Origin: Sphingomonas sp. SUN019
Lineage (GTDB): Bacteria > Pseudomonadota > Alphaproteobacteria > Sphingomonadales > Sphingomonadaceae
Length of the DNA: 64,000 nucleotides
NCBI RefSeq assembly: GCF_024758705.1
Contig: NZ_CP096971.1
Coordinates: forward strand, 3,563,501 to 3,627,500
Reading direction: 5' to 3'
Of this stretch, positions 61,808 to 64,000 are shown one piece after another. The position numbers and the translations under genes were made by a program. Under the pieces are notes generated by a model. That model did no database searches. It worked only from the letters and a program-made list of their open reading frames with translations, and had not been told where the DNA came from. Within the stretch, counting starts at the first letter, position 1. Every line of letters begins with the position of its first letter.

Positions 61808-62863
61808 GTGCCATCTGTCACATCCTCTGCGAGTCCGCTCGCCCGGTCGCGCCCACGGGTGTTGATCGTTGACGATTCGGTGGTCGCGCGAACCGTGATG
61901 ACGCGCATGGTGGAGACGGGCGGCTTTACGCTGGCGGGGGCGGTGCCCGACGTTCACCGTGCGCTCGCCTTGCTGGCGAACGAAACCGTCGACGTCATCC
62001 TGCTCGACCTGGAAATGCCCGGCGTCGACGGGCTCAGCGCGCTGCCCGAACTGCTCAGCGCCAGTGGCGGGGCGAAGGTGCTGATCGTATCGTCGAACTG
62101 CGGCGATGGCGCAGCGGCCACGCTTCGCGCGCTGGCGCTGGGGGCGGCGGATACGCTCGTAAAGCCCGGCGCGGGCGGCTTGTCGGGGCGCTTTGCCGAT
62201 ACCCTCGTCGAAAGAATCACGCGGCTGACCGAGCGGACGGCCGCAGGACAGGCGCGGATCGTCGTGTCCACGCCGCAGCCGAACGCCTTCGACCTCGTCG
62301 CGATCGGCGCATCGACCGGCGGCATCCACGCGCTCGGGCAGTTGTTCGCCGCGGTGCCGCGCGATTTCCAGCAACCGATCGTCGTGACGCAGCATCTTCC
62401 GGCGTCGTTCACCCCGTATTTCGCGGCCCAGGTCGCGTTGCTGGCCGGGCGTCCGTGCGACGTCGCCGCGGATAGCGTGCGCTTGCGTCCCGGCCGCGTG
62501 GTCATCGCGCCCGGAGACGCGCATCTGACCGCCGTCGCGCTGACGGACGGTGGCGCGGCGACACGGCTATCGCGCGATCCGGTGGTAAACGGCAACGTCC
62601 CGTCGGTCGATCCGATGTTCGCCACGCTCGCCAACGTCTTCGGCCCGCGCCTGCTCGCGATCGTGCTGAGCGGGATGGGCCGGGATGGTCTGGAGGGCGC
62701 GCGGCGGGTGCGCGATGCGGGGGGAATGGTCGTGGTGCAGGATCCGGCGTCGTCGGTGGTGTGGGGAATGCCCGGCGCAGTCGTGGACGCGGGGCTGGCC
62801 GACGCAGTGCTGACCCCGGCCGAGATCGGCGCGCTGATCGCCGGCGGACGGCGCGGCGCATGA
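61808..62863 (+). CDS. cheB: Chemotaxis response regulator protein-glutamate methylesterase CheB
   Basis: 351 residues, GTG start 10 bases after cheY. Receiver domain with Asp67 (VILLDLEMPGVDG), then a methylesterase domain with Ser169 (GASTGG), His196 (VTQHLP) and Asp293 (SGMGRDGLEG). It demethylates receptors for adaptation. Its stop overlaps the cheR ATG (ATGA). Confidence 0.95.
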   Translation: MPSVTSSASPLARSRPRVLIVDDSVVARTVMTRMVETGGFTLAGAVPDVHRALALLANETVDVILLDLEMPGVDGLSALPELLSASGGAKVLIVSSNCGDGAAATLRALALGAADTLVKPGAGGLSGRFADTLVERITRLTERTAAGQARIVVSTPQPNAFDLVAIGASTGGIHALGQLFAAVPRDFQQPIVVTQHLPASFTPYFAAQVALLAGRPCDVAADSVRLRPGRVVIAPGDAHLTAVALTDGGAATRLSRDPVVNGNVPSVDPMFATLANVFGPRLLAIVLSGMGRDGLEGARRVRDAGGMVVVQDPASSVVWGMPGAVVDAGLADAVLTPAEIGALIAGGRRGA

Positions 62864-63696
62864 CCGGTCTGCCACCCGCCACCACCGGCGCGGTCAACGT
62901 GCTGGCCGCCTTGCTGGAGGCGAGGACCGGGCAGCAGATCGCGGCCAATCGATCGTGGCGGATCGACACCAGTCTTAAGCCCTTGCTCGTCGAACGCGGG
63001 CTCGACACGATCGAACAGCTCGTCGGGCAATTGCTCGATGGACGCGATACGGCGGTCGGCGACCGCATCGTCGACGCGATGCTGAATCAGGAAAGCTCGT
63101 TTTTCCGCGACGCGGGCGTGATCGAATCGACCGCCGCGGCGGTGCGGGAAATCGCCACCGGCGTACCGCGGATCTGGTCTGCGGGATGCGCGGCGGGGCA
63201 GGAGCCGCTGTCGCTCGCGATGGCGTTCGCGGAGGGCGATGGCGCCAGGCCCGAGATCATCGCCAGCGACGTGTCCGCTGCGACGATCGCGCGCGCGCGC
63301 GCCGGTCGCTTCAATCAATTCGAAATCCAGCGCGGACTGCCGATCCGGCGCATGATGCAATGGTTCGAACCCGATGGCGCGGATTGGGTCGCAGCGCCGG
63401 ATTTGCTGAAGATGGTGTCATTCCGCCGTCACAATCTGGTCGCGGACCGTCCGCCGCCGGGGCCGTTCGATGCGATATTCTGCCGCAACGTGCTGTTCTA
63501 TCTCACCCCCGCGCTCCGGACTCAGGTGCTCGACAGGATCGCCACCGCGATGCGCCCGGGCGGGCTGCTCGTGCTGGGTGCCGGGGAAACGGTGATCGGG
63601 CAGACCGAACGCTTCGTCCCCAGCCGCCGTTTCCGCGGCTTCTATGAAGCGGTAACCCCGCCAGCGGAGCCGCGCGCGGTTTACAACGCGTCCTGA
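62860..63696 (+). CDS. cheR: CheR chemotaxis protein methyltransferase
   Basis: 278 residues from the ATG at 62860. N-terminal helical domain, then a SAM-binding domain (RIWSAGCAAGQEPLSLAM, IIASDVSAATI, DAIFCRNVLFYL). It methylates receptor glutamates. Last gene of chpT/cheAWYBR; the next gene starts 20 bases later and is unrelated. Confidence 0.93.
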   Translation: MTGLPPATTGAVNVLAALLEARTGQQIAANRSWRIDTSLKPLLVERGLDTIEQLVGQLLDGRDTAVGDRIVDAMLNQESSFFRDAGVIESTAAAVREIATGVPRIWSAGCAAGQEPLSLAMAFAEGDGARPEIIASDVSAATIARARAGRFNQFEIQRGLPIRRMMQWFEPDGADWVAAPDLLKMVSFRRHNLVADRPPPGPFDAIFCRNVLFYLTPALRTQVLDRIATAMRPGGLLVLGAGETVIGQTERFVPSRRFRGFYEAVTPPAEPRAVYNAS

Positions 63697-63715
63697 TCGC
63701 CGCAACGCGTGGGGC

Positions 63716-64000
63716 ATGACCGCCCCGCGTCCCACCAGCTTCGGCCCGCGCGACCTGTTGGTCGTGCTGGCGATGAACGTGCTGTGGGGCCTCAACATCA
63801 TCGCGGTGAAGATGGCGGTGACAGAGATCGCGCCGCTGACCGCCGGGTTCCTGCGACAGGCGATGGTCCTGTTAGTCTGCGGCGGGGCGCTGCGCATCGT
63901 GCCTGGCCGGATGAAGACATTGGTCGCGCTCGGCATATTGTCGGGCGGCGTATTCTACGTCGCGGTCAACCTCAGCCTGGCGGTGGCGGACAATGTCGGC
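63716..64000 (+). CDS. EamA/DMT family transporter (5' part)
   Basis: 95 residues visible from the ATG at 63716, cut by the window edge. The start has an Arg/Pro tail, then LLVVLAMNVLWGLNIIAVKMA, typical of the first helix of drug/metabolite transporters, and further helices. Cytoplasmic membrane; substrate unknown. Confidence 0.8.
   Translation, partial: MTAPRPTSFGPRDLLVVLAMNVLWGLNIIAVKMAVTEIAPLTAGFLRQAMVLLVCGGALRIVPGRMKTLVALGILSGGVFYVAVNLSLAVADNVG

Overview
The window is a gene-dense stretch of a high-GC alphaproteobacterial chromosome, most likely a member of the Sphingomonadaceae (Sphingomonas-like). The evidence is the set of gene families and their order: trp genes fused to moaC/moeA/lexA, DUF2336 plus a sensor kinase, an exosortase A (XrtA) exopolysaccharide locus, ChpT beside a chemotaxis operon, a tandem GAAC-N7-GAAC LexA operator and GGAAC-N17-CGTT promoters typical of EcfG. 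No rRNA, tRNA, CRISPR, prophage or insertion sequence was seen. GC content was not calculated.

Layout. 1-3749: end of an unknown gene, a nucleotidyltransferase-like membrane protein, a DUF2336 protein and a sensor kinase whose H-box has no histidine. 3771-9547: citrate synthase with a small membrane protein, gltX, comEC and lexA. 9603-20419 (mostly minus strand): moeA, moaC, trpC, trpD, trpG, trpE and ppiD, broken in two places by unrelated genes (an exported M24 peptidase; a small exported protein and an exported alpha/beta hydrolase). 20528-24138: tpiA, a cupredoxin, a leucyl aminopeptidase and trxB.

24255-41181 is a complete-looking XrtA/PEP-CTERM exopolysaccharide locus in two divergent arms. 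The minus arm has an acyl carrier protein and two exosortase-associated hydrolases. The plus arm has an acyl-CoA ligase, PLP decarboxylase, export lipoprotein, chain-length protein, tyrosine autokinase, outer-membrane protein, ATPase, polysaccharide deacetylase, FemAB-like protein, glycosyltransferase, exosortase A and an asparagine-synthase-like amidotransferase. Most junctions are 4-base stop/start overlaps, so the plus arm is probably translated as a coupled unit. No PEP-CTERM substrate protein lies in the window.

41230-50693: tonB, two small proteins, a polyamine pair (deoxyhypusine-synthase-like enzyme and type III decarboxylase), a threonine-dehydratase-like enzyme, small membrane proteins, and a sulfur-mobilising group of two cysteine desulfurases and a ferredoxin. 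50694-51019 holds the SRP RNA. 51469-57898: dnaX-ybaB, a stress-type small protein, mtgA, rpoH, an RluD-like pseudouridine synthase and a JAMM peptidase. 57959-63696: chpT followed by cheA-cheW-cheY-cheB-cheR. The window ends inside an EamA-type transporter.

The points most worth a second look are: a nearly identical 30-bp element with tandem 9-bp repeats directly upstream of both moeA and dnaX; two matched EcfG-type promoters; genes without canonical start codons (trpE and exosortase hydrolase 2); the histidine-less sensor kinase; and a palindromic repeat that has become coding sequence in the EPS tyrosine kinase.
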